A DNA stretch of 64,000 bases from Pedobacter foliorum (GCF_013266735.1 NZ_JABSNU010000003.1:1-64000); one strand, 5' to 3'. Shown: positions 9,114 through 18,570, numbered from the stretch's first letter. The notes: generated by a model from the sequence alone, not told the origin. Made by a program: numbers and translations.

Positions 9114-9141
9114 TCAAGATATAACAGATACTTAATCTTGA
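9114..9141. promoter_or_regulatory. Inverted repeat at activator position upstream of the peroxiredoxin promoter
   Basis: TCAAGAT (9114-9120) and ATCTTGA (9135-9141) are a perfect inverted repeat with a 14-nt spacer, and the outer flanks are partly symmetric. It lies just upstream of the -33 element. It could be an OxyR-type site, since OxyR activates ahpC from this location in other bacteria; the match to a known motif is not decisive. Confidence 0.4.
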
Positions 9142-9203
9142 TAGGCACATAGACACAATCTATAACTCAGAATAAAAAATTAGTTTTTATCTATTTTATG
9201 TTT

Positions 9204-10409
9204 TTACCTCAATACCCTTCCGGATTTATCGATATTAACCCCAAAAGGCTTTAAATAATCATTTACCAGAACAGCAAATTCTCTGCGCGTAATGTTACGC
9301 TTTGGATCGTACTCAGTTTTAACCTTATATACTTTACTCCAATTCTTCTTAATCTCGTCTTCTGTATTTTTAGGCGATTTACCGCCCACATAACAAACAA
9401 GGCTCAGGGTAGACCCAAGGGTCATTTGAGTCTCTTTATTATCATCAAACCAGATCTGCGCTTTATAGTAATACTCCTTAATTGGCTCCTTTATTTCTGC
9501 GGTTGAAACCAATTGTTCTGGTTTGAAATTAGCGACTCCATTTACAATATCCGCTTTCAGAAAACCAGAAAGCCCAAGGAACTGAATGGATTTCCAGTTG
9601 GAATCTGTTGGCTTAATGTCTGCAAATGGCATAGGTGATAACTGGTACCTAATTAATTCTCCCTGGATCTCTTTTAAAGGCGCCTGAGAAATTTTTGTTT
9701 TGAAAAAGGCAGCATAAGCGGCCAAAGCACCCGCAGCTTGTCCCGTGATGACGCTTTCCGTTTGTGGGTTTAGTACCACAAGATTCTCCTGGTTCGGAAT
9801 AAGCAAATCACTTACAAAGAGGAGGTTTGAAGAAACGTTTTGGACTTGTTGCCCTGCAGCAATACTTGTTCTATACAGGTTGTTATCGTAAGTAAGCGCA
9901 TGCCAGGGTTTGTTTACGTTTTGCACCATTATGGCTTCATTAACCTTTCCTGACCTGTCTGCATTTATTAAAGCGGTAGCTTTCACCGTCCTGCCATCAC
10001 TTAGCTGAACACTCCAACCACTGCCTGATCTCTTTAGCTTTAACCAGCTTGCATTCTTTATTATGGTTAAATTTTTAAGGGTATCTGTCCATGACTTTAT
10101 GGCTAAACTGACTTTAGCTTTATCACCAAATGCCTTTTCCTGAACCTCTTTACTTTGATCTGAAACCTTTAACCTCTTGATCAGGTCGGCTTCTACTCCG
10201 GAAGATAAATTTCCACTTGGTAGTGTTGCCTCAAAGTCTTGCCCGGGTAGCAATAGAACTGTTTTTGCACCGGAAACACTGGATTGAATACTTGCCCCTA
10301 CCGCATTACTTCCATCACCAATAATCAAAACGCCGGTCTTGATGGTTTGGGCATTCCCCAATTGAAGAAATAATATAGTAGCGAGTGCAGTAAAAAATCC
10401 CCTTTTCAT
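9204..10409 (-). CDS. Secreted protein with degenerate FAD-dependent oxidoreductase fold
   Basis: Function unknown. It has a signal peptide (about residues 1-20, ending GNA-Q) followed at once by a Rossmann-like beta strand and glycine segment, VLIIGDGSNAVGAS (27-40), in place of the usual GxGxxG nucleotide motif. Later segments such as ATALINADRSGK and TESVITGQAAGALAAYAAF resemble the C-terminal FAD-contact region of the FAD_oxidored (PF12831-like) family. The last 50 residues (YDPKRNITRREFAVLVNDYLKPFG) look like part of an S-layer-homology-type module. The degenerate motif makes catalysis doubtful. It is a lone gene, divergent from the aldehyde dehydrogenase. Confidence 0.6.
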   Translation of the reverse strand: MKRGFFTALATILFLQLGNAQTIKTGVLIIGDGSNAVGASIQSSVSGAKTVLLLPGQDFEATLPSGNLSSGVEADLIKRLKVSDQSKEVQEKAFGDKAKVSLAIKSWTDTLKNLTIIKNASWLKLKRSGSGWSVQLSDGRTVKATALINADRSGKVNEAIMVQNVNKPWHALTYDNNLYRTSIAAGQQVQNVSSNLLFVSDLLIPNQENLVVLNPQTESVITGQAAGALAAYAAFFKTKISQAPLKEIQGELIRYQLSPMPFADIKPTDSNWKSIQFLGLSGFLKADIVNGVANFKPEQLVSTAEIKEPIKEYYYKAQIWFDDNKETQMTLGSTLSLVCYVGGKSPKNTEDEIKKNWSKVYKVKTEYDPKRNITRREFAVLVNDYLKPFGVNIDKSGRVLR

Positions 10410-10529
10410 TTTGTATATTTATTTTACATGTGCAATATCCCTTAAATGAATCTATTTTCAATACAATAGCACTTAAGGATAATTAATTTAACCTATTTTA
10501 ACAATTTTAGGCCGGTTTGGCAAGCTAAC

Positions 10530-11930
10530 ATGACTCAAACTATAAACTCTGTTTTTAATGCCCAGCAAGCGCATAAATATACGCTTAGGACAAGCAATGC
10601 CGCACAAAGAATTAATAAATTAAAAGCATTAAAGCGCGGTATAGAAAAGCACGAAACTGAGGTTTATGCGGCATTACAACAGGATTTGCGCAAAAGTCAG
10701 TTTGAAGCTGCCGTTACCGAATTGATATTTACTTACGCTGAAATTGATTTTGCAATTAAGCATCTGGGAAAATGGATGAGGCCAAGGCATGTCGGCAAAA
10801 CAATAACTAACCTTTTCGCGAAAAACAGACTTTACTATGAGCCAAAGGGCGTTTGCCTGATCATTTCGCCATGGAATTACCCTTTTCAATTGCTAATGGC
10901 GCCTTTAATATCGGCAATTGCCGCCGGAAATTGCGCCATATTAAAGCCGTCAGAGCTTAGTCCTGCAGCCAGTGCAATTATTGCTCGGATCATTACCGAA
11001 TGCTTTGAAGATCAGGAAATTTGCTGCTTTGAAGGGGATGCATCGGTTTCTACAGCGCTGCTGGAGCTGCCTTTTGATCATATTTTCTTTACCGGGAGTA
11101 CTGCCATCGGAAAAGTAGTAATGGAAGCCGCAGCAAAAAACCTAACCTCGGTAACATTGGAATTGGGAGGCAAATCGCCAACCATAATTGACACGACTGC
11201 CAACTTAAAGAATGCAGCAGAAAAGATTGTATGGGGGAAATTAATGAATGCCGGACAAACCTGTATCGCTCCTGACTATGTTTTTATTCCCGAAGCGCTG
11301 CAAACAGAGTTTATCGGGCATTACAAAGACCATGTAAACAAGATGTTCTGCAATGGAAACAATACCATCGACCATTCGGTTTACGCCAAAATCATAAACG
11401 ACAGGCATTTTAAAAGACTGACAGAACTAATTGCAGATGCAACAAATAAAGGTGCTAATGTGGCCTTAGGTGGTGAAACCGACGAAGGGAATCAAACGAT
11501 TAACCCTACGCTTCTTACGGGGCTAAAGGATGATTCGAGCATCATGAACGAAGAAATTTTTGGTCCGGTATTGCCAATCATCACTTATAAAACCTTAGAC
11601 GAAGTAATTGATCGCATCAATAAAAAAAGCAAGCCATTGGCTTTGTATATTTTTAGTGACAGCAAAGAGAACATCAGCAAAATTATAGCAAATACCAGCG
11701 CAGGAGGCACTTGTGTTAACGATGTATTAATCCATATCTCAAACCCTAAACTTCCTTTTGGCGGTGTAAATGGAAGTGGTATGGGAAATTGCCATGGAGA
11801 ATTTGGCTTTAAGTCATTTAGCCATGAAAGAGCCGTTGTTTTTCAATCTAAACTGGATATGACCGGAATGATTTACCCTCCTTATCATGGTAAGGATTGG
11901 GTATTAAAGTGGCTGAAAAAGCTAATGTAG
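10530..11930 (+). CDS. NAD(P)-dependent aldehyde dehydrogenase (class 3-like)
   Basis: Oxidises aldehydes to acids. The catalytic set is intact: Asn116 in SPWNYPFQ, general base Glu211 in LELGGKSP, and nucleophile Cys245 in AGQTCIAPDY. The 466-residue length, the start of the domain near residue 15, and the C-terminal hydrophobic-aromatic tail match class 3 (fatty or aromatic aldehyde) enzymes. Substrate is not defined. Its stop codon directly abuts the stop codon of the convergent DOPA-dioxygenase-like gene, with no space and no visible terminator between them. Confidence 0.94.
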   Translation: MTQTINSVFNAQQAHKYTLRTSNAAQRINKLKALKRGIEKHETEVYAALQQDLRKSQFEAAVTELIFTYAEIDFAIKHLGKWMRPRHVGKTITNLFAKNRLYYEPKGVCLIISPWNYPFQLLMAPLISAIAAGNCAILKPSELSPAASAIIARIITECFEDQEICCFEGDASVSTALLELPFDHIFFTGSTAIGKVVMEAAAKNLTSVTLELGGKSPTIIDTTANLKNAAEKIVWGKLMNAGQTCIAPDYVFIPEALQTEFIGHYKDHVNKMFCNGNNTIDHSVYAKIINDRHFKRLTELIADATNKGANVALGGETDEGNQTINPTLLTGLKDDSSIMNEEIFGPVLPIITYKTLDEVIDRINKKSKPLALYIFSDSKENISKIIANTSAGGTCVNDVLIHISNPKLPFGGVNGSGMGNCHGEFGFKSFSHERAVVFQSKLDMTGMIYPPYHGKDWVLKWLKKLM

Positions 11931-12758
11931 CTAGCCTACTTTAACAGAAGTCATTGTTAATGAGCCACCAACAGCTTTATCATTGAATAAGGAAATTTCC
12001 TCGTTATCATTTTTTAGGCCTAAGGTGTACATTAAAGGCAGGTAATGCTCTGGAGTAGGGATGGCAAGCATCGCCTCTTTACCCAACGATTGATAGTTCA
12101 TTAATGGCTGATGTTCGTTGTTTAATATCAGGCTTTTAAACTTGTCGTTCATTTGTAAAGCCCAATCGTAGCCTCCGCCATTGATCATTGCCCAACTCAT
12201 CATCCTAAGATTATGCACCATATTTCCGCTTCCAAGAATTAAAACGCCTTTTTTTCTTAAGAGTTGTAATTCTTTGGCTAGTTCATAGTGATAGCGGGCG
12301 TCTTTGGTATAATCGATACTCAATTGCAGTACCGGAATGTTTGCCTCTGGGTACATGTGCCTTACAACTGTCCATGCGCCATGGTCGAGCCCCCAATCGT
12401 GATCTAAACCTACGTGAGTGCTATGTATAAGTCCAGCTGCTTCAGTAGCCAGCTCCGGATTTCCAGGTGCCGGATAATTGACGTCAAAAAGCTCTTGAGG
12501 AAACCCTCCAAAATCATGAATGGTTTTAGGGAAATCCATCGCGGTAATGTGCGTGCCTTTGGTAAACCAATGGGCAGAAACTACCAGCACAGCGGTTGGA
12601 AGTGGTATATTTTGAGCCATAGAGGCCCATTTAGCACTAAACTCATTGTCCTCAATCCCATTCATTGGAGATCCATGACCTACAAATAGAACAGGCATAA
12701 GGTTTTCCTGAATTGACAATCCACTTGTGAATGTTTTGAATTGAGATAAGTTTGTCAT
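11931..12758 (-). CDS. ygiD: 4,5-DOPA-extradiol-dioxygenase family protein (YgiD-like)
   Basis: A member of the LigB-type extradiol ring-cleavage family with strong similarity to E. coli YgiD. Family motifs seen are LFVGHGSPMNG (His28), VVSAHWFT (His63), TIHDFGGFPQ (His81), LGSGNMVHNLR and TPEHYLPLMY; these provide the expected zinc ligands and catalytic histidines. The 275 residues agree with the family length, and the start aligns with YgiD with about 20 residues before the first motif. The physiological substrate in bacteria is uncertain; YgiD can open the ring of L-DOPA. Confidence 0.9.
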   Translation of the reverse strand: MTNLSQFKTFTSGLSIQENLMPVLFVGHGSPMNGIEDNEFSAKWASMAQNIPLPTAVLVVSAHWFTKGTHITAMDFPKTIHDFGGFPQELFDVNYPAPGNPELATEAAGLIHSTHVGLDHDWGLDHGAWTVVRHMYPEANIPVLQLSIDYTKDARYHYELAKELQLLRKKGVLILGSGNMVHNLRMMSWAMINGGGYDWALQMNDKFKSLILNNEHQPLMNYQSLGKEAMLAIPTPEHYLPLMYTLGLKNDNEEISLFNDKAVGGSLTMTSVKVG

Positions 12759-12780
12759 GATGATTAAGAATTAAACAGCT

Positions 12781-12812
12781 GGCCTGATTAATGCGAGTGC
12801 ATTAACCAGGCC
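12781..12812 (-). terminator. Hairpin downstream of the yceI-like gene
   Basis: A 14-bp stem with one mismatch (12781-12794 with 12799-12812) and a 4-nt loop lies 13 bases beyond the yceI-like stop codon. The following T-run on the minus strand is short, so it is a probable rather than certain terminator. Confidence 0.55.
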
Positions 12813-12824
12813 GGCTATAATTAA

Positions 12825-13397
12825 CTATTTAGCCTGAACAAATTCCAGGTTCAAGCCTATTTTAACGTCTTTACCAACACCCATTCCAGTTGGATCATAT
12901 TTGATGTTATAATCTAAACGATTGATGGTTGTGGTTGCAGAAAAACCAGCTTTGGTATTTCCTTGCTGATCTTTAGCCGTTCCGCCATATACAACACTGA
13001 ACTTTACATCTTTAGTTACATCACGGATTGTTAATTTTCCGCTCAACTCATAGTTGTTACCTTTCAATTTTTTAAATGAAGTGCTTTCGAAAGTCATGTA
13101 TGGAAAAGTTTCAGCATTAAAAAAATCATCTGATTTTAAGTGCTTATCGCGAGGCTCAACACTAGTAGAAATGCTATTTACATCAACAGAAAAGCTGATT
13201 TTAGCATCTGTTAAATCCGCTTTAGCAGCTGTAACAGCACCATCAAATTTTTTGAATGATCCATCTACAAAAGAGATTCCCATGTGTTTTACCGAGAAAT
13301 TCACAAATGAATGCATTGGATCTACTGTCCACTTTGTTTGTGCGAAAGACGCAACACTGATTGAAATTGCAACCAGGAATAAAAATACCTTTTTCAT
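12825..13397 (-). CDS. YceI family periplasmic lipid-binding protein
   Basis: A secreted 190-residue beta-barrel protein of the YceI family, which binds isoprenoid or similar lipids. A signal peptide is clear (hydrophobic segment ending ASFA-Q, residues 1-19). Family signatures follow: WTVDPMHSFVNFSVKHMGIS at the mature N-terminus, RDKHLKSDDFFNAETFPYMTF in the centre, and the terminal IGLNLEFVQ strand. It is a single gene followed by a hairpin. The ligand and the exact role (stress response or quinone handling) cannot be told from sequence. Confidence 0.93.
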   Translation of the reverse strand: MKKVFLFLVAISISVASFAQTKWTVDPMHSFVNFSVKHMGISFVDGSFKKFDGAVTAAKADLTDAKISFSVDVNSISTSVEPRDKHLKSDDFFNAETFPYMTFESTSFKKLKGNNYELSGKLTIRDVTKDVKFSVVYGGTAKDQQGNTKAGFSATTTINRLDYNIKYDPTGMGVGKDVKIGLNLEFVQAK

Positions 13398-13551
13398 AAT
13401 TTTTTTGAGTTATTAATTTTACAAAACTACATCCCTTTGGCTGAACCACTCTTGATGTATGATAAGAAAGGTAATGAATAAAATTGAAATGAAGCTCATA
13501 TCAATAAAGCCATTTTTAACTTACCTTAGCTCCAAAAACGTATTAATATTA

Positions 13552-14268
13552 ATGAACAGAATTCTTACCTTGCTACTGTGTTTAGGTGCTTTAACTGCCT
13601 TTGCGGCAAAGCCAAAACATCAATACATAAAGATTAAAACAGATATGGGCGAATGCATAATTATGCTTTACAATGAAACGCCTCAACACCGCGACAACAT
13701 GATATCTCTGGTTAAAAAAGGCGTTTATGAGGGCACTTTGTTTCATCGGATTATTAAAGATTTCATGATTCAAGGTGGCGATCCCGATTCAAAAACTGCA
13801 AAACAGGGAGATTTGCTTGGGGAAGGAACCGTTGGTTACACCGTTCCTGCTGAGTTTAGAGATAGTTTATTTCACAAAAAGGGTGCATTAGGGGCTGCAA
13901 GAGATAATAATCCAGAAAAAGCTTCTAGCGGTTCTCAATTCTACATTGTGCAGGGTAAAAAATTTACTGATCAGGAGTTGGATGCTTTAGAAGCAAATCG
14001 TCTTAATTTTAAAATACCGGTTTGGCAAAGAGAAATCTATAAAACTTTAGGTGGCACTCCTCACTTAGACAGAAACTACACCGTTTTTGGAGAGGTAGTT
14101 CAAGGTTTAGATATGGTAGATAAAATTGCCGCTGTGGCTAAAGATTCTAATGATCGACCCGTTGCCGATGTGAAGATGACAGTTTCAGTTTTAAAAAGAC
14201 GCGCAGCAAAAAGGCTAGAAAAACAATTAGCCAAACCGATTAAAAACGAGTCATTTACAATTAATTAA
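13552..14268 (+). CDS. Secreted cyclophilin-type peptidyl-prolyl cis-trans isomerase
   Basis: Catalyses proline isomerisation during folding of exported proteins. The open frame begins at 13459, but the ATG at 13552 starts a clean signal peptide (NRILTLLLCLGALTAFAA) and gives 238 residues, so it is preferred. The cyclophilin core shows FHRIIKDFMIQGGDPD (active-site Arg, Phe, Gln) and GSQFYIVQG. Between the core blocks lies an insertion of about 40 residues (FTDQELDALEANRLNFK...), common in Bacteroidota periplasmic cyclophilins. It is followed by xth after 21 bases. Confidence 0.92.
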   Translation: MNRILTLLLCLGALTAFAAKPKHQYIKIKTDMGECIIMLYNETPQHRDNMISLVKKGVYEGTLFHRIIKDFMIQGGDPDSKTAKQGDLLGEGTVGYTVPAEFRDSLFHKKGALGAARDNNPEKASSGSQFYIVQGKKFTDQELDALEANRLNFKIPVWQREIYKTLGGTPHLDRNYTVFGEVVQGLDMVDKIAAVAKDSNDRPVADVKMTVSVLKRRAAKRLEKQLAKPIKNESFTIN

Positions 14269-14289
14269 TTCAGTACCAATATATATTTT

Positions 14290-15060
14290 ATGAAGATTAT
14301 CTCTTACAATGTTAACGGCATTCGCTCTGCATCAACTAAAAACTTTTTTGGCTGGTTGCAGTCAACTGATGCCGATATGGTTTGCTTGCAGGAAGTTAAA
14401 GCATTGCCTTCGCAGATTCCGGAGATCCTGGTTCTAATTGAGCAATTGGGGTATCACCATTACTGGTTTCCGGCAGAGAAAAAAGGCTATAGCGGAGTTG
14501 CCATCTTAACTAAAATAAAGCCAAACCACGTTGAGTATGGTTGCGGAGAAGAATGGATAGACAAAGAAGGCCGCATTTTGAGGGCTGATTTTGACGATTT
14601 CTCTTTAATGAGCCTCTACATGCCATCAGGATCAAGTGGAGACGACAGACAGGTTAAAAAGTATGAGTTCATGCGTTTCTTCGACACATATATCGGTGAA
14701 CTACGCAAAGAGCATCCTAATTTGATAATTTCTGGGGATTATAACATTTGCCATACTGCCATTGATATCCATAACCCGAAATCAAATGCGAACTCTTCAG
14801 GCTTCTTACCAGAAGAACGCGAATGGATGGAGTTGTTTTTAAATAATGGATTCATTGATACTTTTAGGCACTTCAATAAGGATCCTCATCATTACACATG
14901 GTGGAGTTTCAGGGCAAATTCAAGAGCAAAGAACCTTGGGTGGCGTATTGATTACCACTTAGCAACTCAACCTCTTTTGAATAAGCTGAACAGCGTCAGC
15001 ATACTTCCTGACGCTGTTCATTCAGACCATTGTCCTGTTTTATTGGAACTAAATCCATAA
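14290..15060 (+). CDS. xth: Exodeoxyribonuclease III / AP endonuclease
   Basis: Repairs abasic sites and 3' blocking ends in base excision repair. Motifs of the EEP nuclease family are complete: SYNVNGIRSA at the start, CLQEVKA with the metal-binding Glu, LYMPSGSS, SGDYNICH (catalytic Asp and Asn), WRIDYHLAT and the terminal SDHCPVLLEL (catalytic Asp-His). The length of 256 residues is normal. It precedes hutI by 3 bases, so it is probably co-transcribed with the histidine genes, though the functional link is unclear. Confidence 0.95.
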   Translation: MKIISYNVNGIRSASTKNFFGWLQSTDADMVCLQEVKALPSQIPEILVLIEQLGYHHYWFPAEKKGYSGVAILTKIKPNHVEYGCGEEWIDKEGRILRADFDDFSLMSLYMPSGSSGDDRQVKKYEFMRFFDTYIGELRKEHPNLIISGDYNICHTAIDIHNPKSNANSSGFLPEEREWMELFLNNGFIDTFRHFNKDPHHYTWWSFRANSRAKNLGWRIDYHLATQPLLNKLNSVSILPDAVHSDHCPVLLELNP

Positions 15061-15063
15061 TCT

Positions 15064-16308
15064 ATGTCGGCCCTCTTAATAACAGATATTGGCTCGCTTG
15101 TTGGCACTCACCCTAAAAACATTTCTGTTTTAAAGGGCAGTAGCATGAATACCTTGCCTGCAATAAACAATGCCTGGATATTATGTGAGGATGGATTAAT
15201 AGCCGATTTTGGCAGTATGGATAACCTTCCGACCAACTTACCTACATCATTAACCTCCATTTCTGCTAAGGGAGGTTATGTTTTCCCCTCTTGGTGCGAC
15301 TCACATACGCATATTGTGTTTGCAGCGTCCAGAGAGGAAGAATTTGTAATGAAGATTCAAGGCAAAAGCTATGAAGAAATAGCCGCCGCAGGGGGAGGTA
15401 TTTTGAATTCTGCTCGGAAACTTCAAAACGAAACCGAGGATCATCTGTTTGAAAGCGCTTCCATGCGCTTAAAAGACATGATTAAGCAAGGAACCGGTGC
15501 TGTTGAAATTAAGAGCGGCTATGGCTTAACCTTAGACAGTGAATTAAAAATGCTTAGGGTTATTAGGCGACTTAAAGAGGCTTTTAAAATTCCAATTAAA
15601 GCGTCATTCCTTGCCGCGCATACTTACCCCGAAGATTATAAAAATGACCATAACAGCTACATTAAGCTCATTATAGACAAAATGCTTCCTAAAATAGCAG
15701 ATGAAGGGTTAGCTGATTATATTGATGTTTTTTGCGAAAAGGGCTTTTTCTCAGTTGATGAGACTGAGAAATTGTTAGAAGTGGGAGCAAAATATGGCCT
15801 GCCTCCTAAAATACATGCGAATCAATTATCCATTTCGGGCGCCGTTCAGGTGGGCGTAAAACACCATGCTATCTCGGTGGATCACCTAGAGGTTACGGAT
15901 GAAGATGTGGTTCGCAGCATAAGCAGTAGCAATACAATCGCGACACTACTCCCATCCTGCTCTTTGTACCTTGGTATTCCCTTTGCAAATGCCCGTGGAC
16001 TAATCAATGCTGATATCCCTGTTGCTTTAGCCTCAGATTTTAACCCCGGCTCTACTCCATCAGGGAACATGAATTTCGTAGTTTCTTTAGGCTGTATTAA
16101 ATTAAAGATGCTGCCAGAAGAAGCAATTAATGCGGCTACTTTAAATGGTGCTGCAGCAATGCAACTATCCGAAACTGTAGGAAGCATTGCCGTTGGAAAA
16201 AGGGCGAATCTGTTCATCACTAGACCAATGAGTTCTTTAGCTTACCTGCCCTATAGTTTTGGGCAGTCTCAAATAGAAAAAGTAGTTTTAAACGGAGAAA
16301 TATGCTAA
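15064..16308 (+). CDS. hutI: Imidazolonepropionase
   Basis: Third enzyme of histidine degradation; hydrolyses imidazolone-5-propionate to N-formimino-glutamate. It belongs to the metal-dependent amidohydrolases: metal histidines in CDSHTHIVFA, the substrate region GILNSARKLQ, AHTYPEDYK, HANQLSISG, VDHLEVTDED and the catalytic Asp in LASDFNPGS. The length of 414 residues is typical. hutG overlaps its end by 7 bases, placing two consecutive steps in one operon. hutH and hutU are not in this window. Confidence 0.95.
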   Translation: MSALLITDIGSLVGTHPKNISVLKGSSMNTLPAINNAWILCEDGLIADFGSMDNLPTNLPTSLTSISAKGGYVFPSWCDSHTHIVFAASREEEFVMKIQGKSYEEIAAAGGGILNSARKLQNETEDHLFESASMRLKDMIKQGTGAVEIKSGYGLTLDSELKMLRVIRRLKEAFKIPIKASFLAAHTYPEDYKNDHNSYIKLIIDKMLPKIADEGLADYIDVFCEKGFFSVDETEKLLEVGAKYGLPPKIHANQLSISGAVQVGVKHHAISVDHLEVTDEDVVRSISSSNTIATLLPSCSLYLGIPFANARGLINADIPVALASDFNPGSTPSGNMNFVVSLGCIKLKMLPEEAINAATLNGAAAMQLSETVGSIAVGKRANLFITRPMSSLAYLPYSFGQSQIEKVVLNGEIC

Positions 16309-17276
16309 TGGATGGTCTAAGGATTTACAGCAAAAACGATGTTCTAAAGCTTGTTAATGTTAGAACCGGAGAAACAAAGCTAGGCGAACGTGTGGAGGTT
16401 ATTTCTTCTTTAGAAGACCTTAATGCTTCGGGTGCCCGCTTTGTTCTGCTTGGAATTCCTGAGGATATTGGAGTAAGAGCTAATTACGGTCTGCCTGGGG
16501 CATCAACAGCCTGGAACCCTGCTCTAAAAGCATTCCTAAATACACAAAGTAACCGTTTCTTAGATGGATCAGAATTAATCGTACTAGGTCATTTTGATTT
16601 TACTGATCCCAAAAATGATAGCATTGATGGATTGCAGCAAAAAGTATCCGAAATAGATGAGGCAGTTTCTGCATGTATCGTTAAAATTGTATCAGCAGGT
16701 AAAATCCCTATTGTAATTGGAGGGGGGCACAATAATGCATACCCTATAATAAAGGCCCTCTCAATGGCTAAAAAGCAAGCAGTTGACATCATCAATATAG
16801 ATGCCCATGCTGACTTAAGAGAGCCAAACGGCAGACATAGCGGCAACAGCTTCAGTTATGCCTTAAAAGATGGTTATATGTCCAAATACGGCATCTTTGG
16901 CCTACACCAGAGCTACAACAATGCGGCTATCCTAAAAGAAATAGAAGCAAATGAAAAAATACAGGCTGTCTTCTTTGACGACATTCTTCTTAAGGACTCG
17001 CTTTTAAGTGCCTGGGATCAACTAATAAATGATTTTGAGACTCCTGGCTTAGAAATCGATCTTGATAGCATAGAAAACGTCCTTTCCAGTGCAGCTACAC
17101 CATCCGGGTTTAGCCTAAACGACATTAGAAGACTCATTTTAGGATCATCAAAACGGTTTGCTTATTTGCACATCTGCGAAGGGGCCGCTGAGATGGCTGA
17201 CGGAAGAACAAGCTCCCTTACGGGTAAAAGCATTGCTTACTTAATCACTGATTTTCTGAAATCATATACTTTATGA
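16302..17276 (+). CDS. hutG: Formimidoylglutamase (arginase/ureohydrolase family)
   Basis: Hydrolyses N-formimino-L-glutamate to glutamate and formamide, the last step of the short histidine pathway. Ureohydrolase metal motifs are present: [20 protein letters not shown] and EIDLDSIE, which carry the manganese-binding His and Asp residues. Assignment as HutG rather than arginase or agmatinase rests on direct linkage to hutI and on the divergent N-terminus. The start overlaps hutI by 7 bases; a second ATG lies at 16308. The 3' end overlaps the convergent cyclo-ligase gene by 40 bases. Confidence 0.88.
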   Translation: MLMDGLRIYSKNDVLKLVNVRTGETKLGERVEVISSLEDLNASGARFVLLGIPEDIGVRANYGLPGASTAWNPALKAFLNTQSNRFLDGSELIVLGHFDFTDPKNDSIDGLQQKVSEIDEAVSACIVKIVSAGKIPIVIGGGHNNAYPIIKALSMAKKQAVDIINIDAHADLREPNGRHSGNSFSYALKDGYMSKYGIFGLHQSYNNAAILKEIEANEKIQAVFFDDILLKDSLLSAWDQLINDFETPGLEIDLDSIENVLSSAATPSGFSLNDIRRLILGSSKRFAYLHICEGAAEMADGRTSSLTGKSIAYLITDFLKSYTL

Positions 17277-17815
17277 GGCGTAATGCATAGATCCAATTGG
17301 ATATCATGCTCATTAACATCCTCGATATTATCTGCAGGTTCAAAAAAAGAAATCCCAACTTTTAAAGTTGTTAATCCCTCTAAAAATCGGTCATAAAAGC
17401 CTTTTCCGTAGCCAACTCTGTAGCCTCGTTCATCAAATCCAAGCAAAGGAACAAGAACCATTTCAACATCCCCATTATGTAGCTCTGCTTTTTGAGGCTC
17501 AAGAATATTATACAAGTTTTTCTGTAGGTCTTCCCTACCGGAGTAAACATAGTTGCTCATTAAAGCCGTTTCAAAGTCTGCCTTTGGGACAATAATCTTA
17601 ACATCAGGATGGTTGTTTCTGAGCCAATCAATGAAAAGAAATGTATCAGGTTCATTTTTCTCTGCAATAGGCAAAAAAACATGTATCGTCTTTACTCCTG
17701 AAAAATCCAGCTTAGAGAAATGAGATAACAATTGGAGGGAAAGTTTTGAGACAGCTGAGGAAGAGAGAAATTTTCTCTGGTTCAGTGCGATTTTTCTAAG
17801 TTCTGCCTTTTTCAT
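17237..17815 (-). CDS. 5-formyltetrahydrofolate cyclo-ligase
   Basis: Converts 5-formyl-THF to 5,10-methenyl-THF using ATP, returning a storage or inhibitory folate to the active pool. The family signature [15 protein letters not shown] (ATP and Mg site) and the basic N-terminal [13 protein letters not shown] are clear; 192 residues is normal. Its last 40 bases overlap hutG on the other strand, which is a long tail-to-tail overlap. Its location beside hut genes may be chance, although one-carbon units do leave histidine degradation in some organisms. Confidence 0.93.
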   Translation of the reverse strand: MKKAELRKIALNQRKFLSSSAVSKLSLQLLSHFSKLDFSGVKTIHVFLPIAEKNEPDTFLFIDWLRNNHPDVKIIVPKADFETALMSNYVYSGREDLQKNLYNILEPQKAELHNGDVEMVLVPLLGFDERGYRVGYGKGFYDRFLEGLTTLKVGISFFEPADNIEDVNEHDIQLDLCITPHKVYDFRKSVIK

Positions 17816-17892
17816 CTCCTTTAGTTTGCATTTATTTCATCGAGACACCTCCTTTAAATAGCGGAAAATGCCTTCTCATTAAAAACAAAGAT

Positions 17893-17927
17893 AAAAAAAG
17901 ATGGCTTCGGGAACCACTCCGAAGCCA
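17893..17927 (-). terminator. efp: Rho-independent terminator of efp
   Basis: A perfect 9-bp stem (17902-17910 with 17919-17927) is followed on the minus strand by a run of seven T (17893-17899). Confidence 0.85.
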
Positions 17928-17964
17928 CAATCAACCTAAACCTAAAACTAAACTATGAAAATTC

Positions 17965-18525
17965 TTATTTTACTCTTTCAACATAGTCACCAGTACGTGT
18001 ATCAACCTTAACTTTATCGCCCTGATTGATAAACATTGGGACTTTTATTTCAACTCCTGTCTCTACAGTTGCATATTTTAATGCGTTTGTAGATGTATCG
18101 CCCTTAACTGCAGGCTCAGAGTATGTTATTTCTAATTCAACATGCGAAGGTGCTTGTGCCATAATTGGCTCTTCACTTTCAAATGCTACAATTACATTCG
18201 TTCCTTCTTTTAAAAAGCGAAGGCTTTTACCAAATAATGCCTTCGGTATGTTAAATTGCTCGTAAGTAGTATTATCCATTACTACTAGTGCCTCACCATC
18301 TTCATACAAATACTGGTAATCGCTGGTTTCAACACGGCAAATCTCAACATCCTCATCAACTCGGAACCTATATTCTACAAGTTTCCCTGTTTTTACGTTC
18401 CTCATTTTGGCTTGATAAAAAGCTCGTAAGTTACCTGGTGTACGGTGTAGAAACTCTTCCACTTGCACTAATTCTCCGTTAAAACGAAGGATATTACCAC
18501 TTTTTACTTCTGATGCCTTTGCCAT
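17965..18525 (-). CDS. efp: Elongation factor P
   Basis: Binds the ribosome and relieves stalling at polyproline stretches. The three-domain protein begins AKASEVKSGNILRFNGE, continues with the KOW-like domain and two OB-fold domains, and ends at 186 residues, the usual EF-P length. The conserved loop that carries the modified residue reads HRTPGNLRAFYQAK; the loop tip is Arg-Thr-Pro-Gly-Asn, so it differs from the Lys34 tip of E. coli. The open frame extends upstream to 18573, but that ATG lies inside the promoter -7 box, so the start at 18525 is preferred. It is a single-gene unit with its own promoter and terminator. Confidence 0.94.
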   Translation of the reverse strand: MAKASEVKSGNILRFNGELVQVEEFLHRTPGNLRAFYQAKMRNVKTGKLVEYRFRVDEDVEICRVETSDYQYLYEDGEALVVMDNTTYEQFNIPKALFGKSLRFLKEGTNVIVAFESEEPIMAQAPSHVELEITYSEPAVKGDTSTNALKYATVETGVEIKVPMFINQGDKVKVDTRTGDYVERVK

Positions 18526-18570
18526 TTTATTATGAAATTTTGCCCATACCATCGGCTCTTTTTCGTGCCG

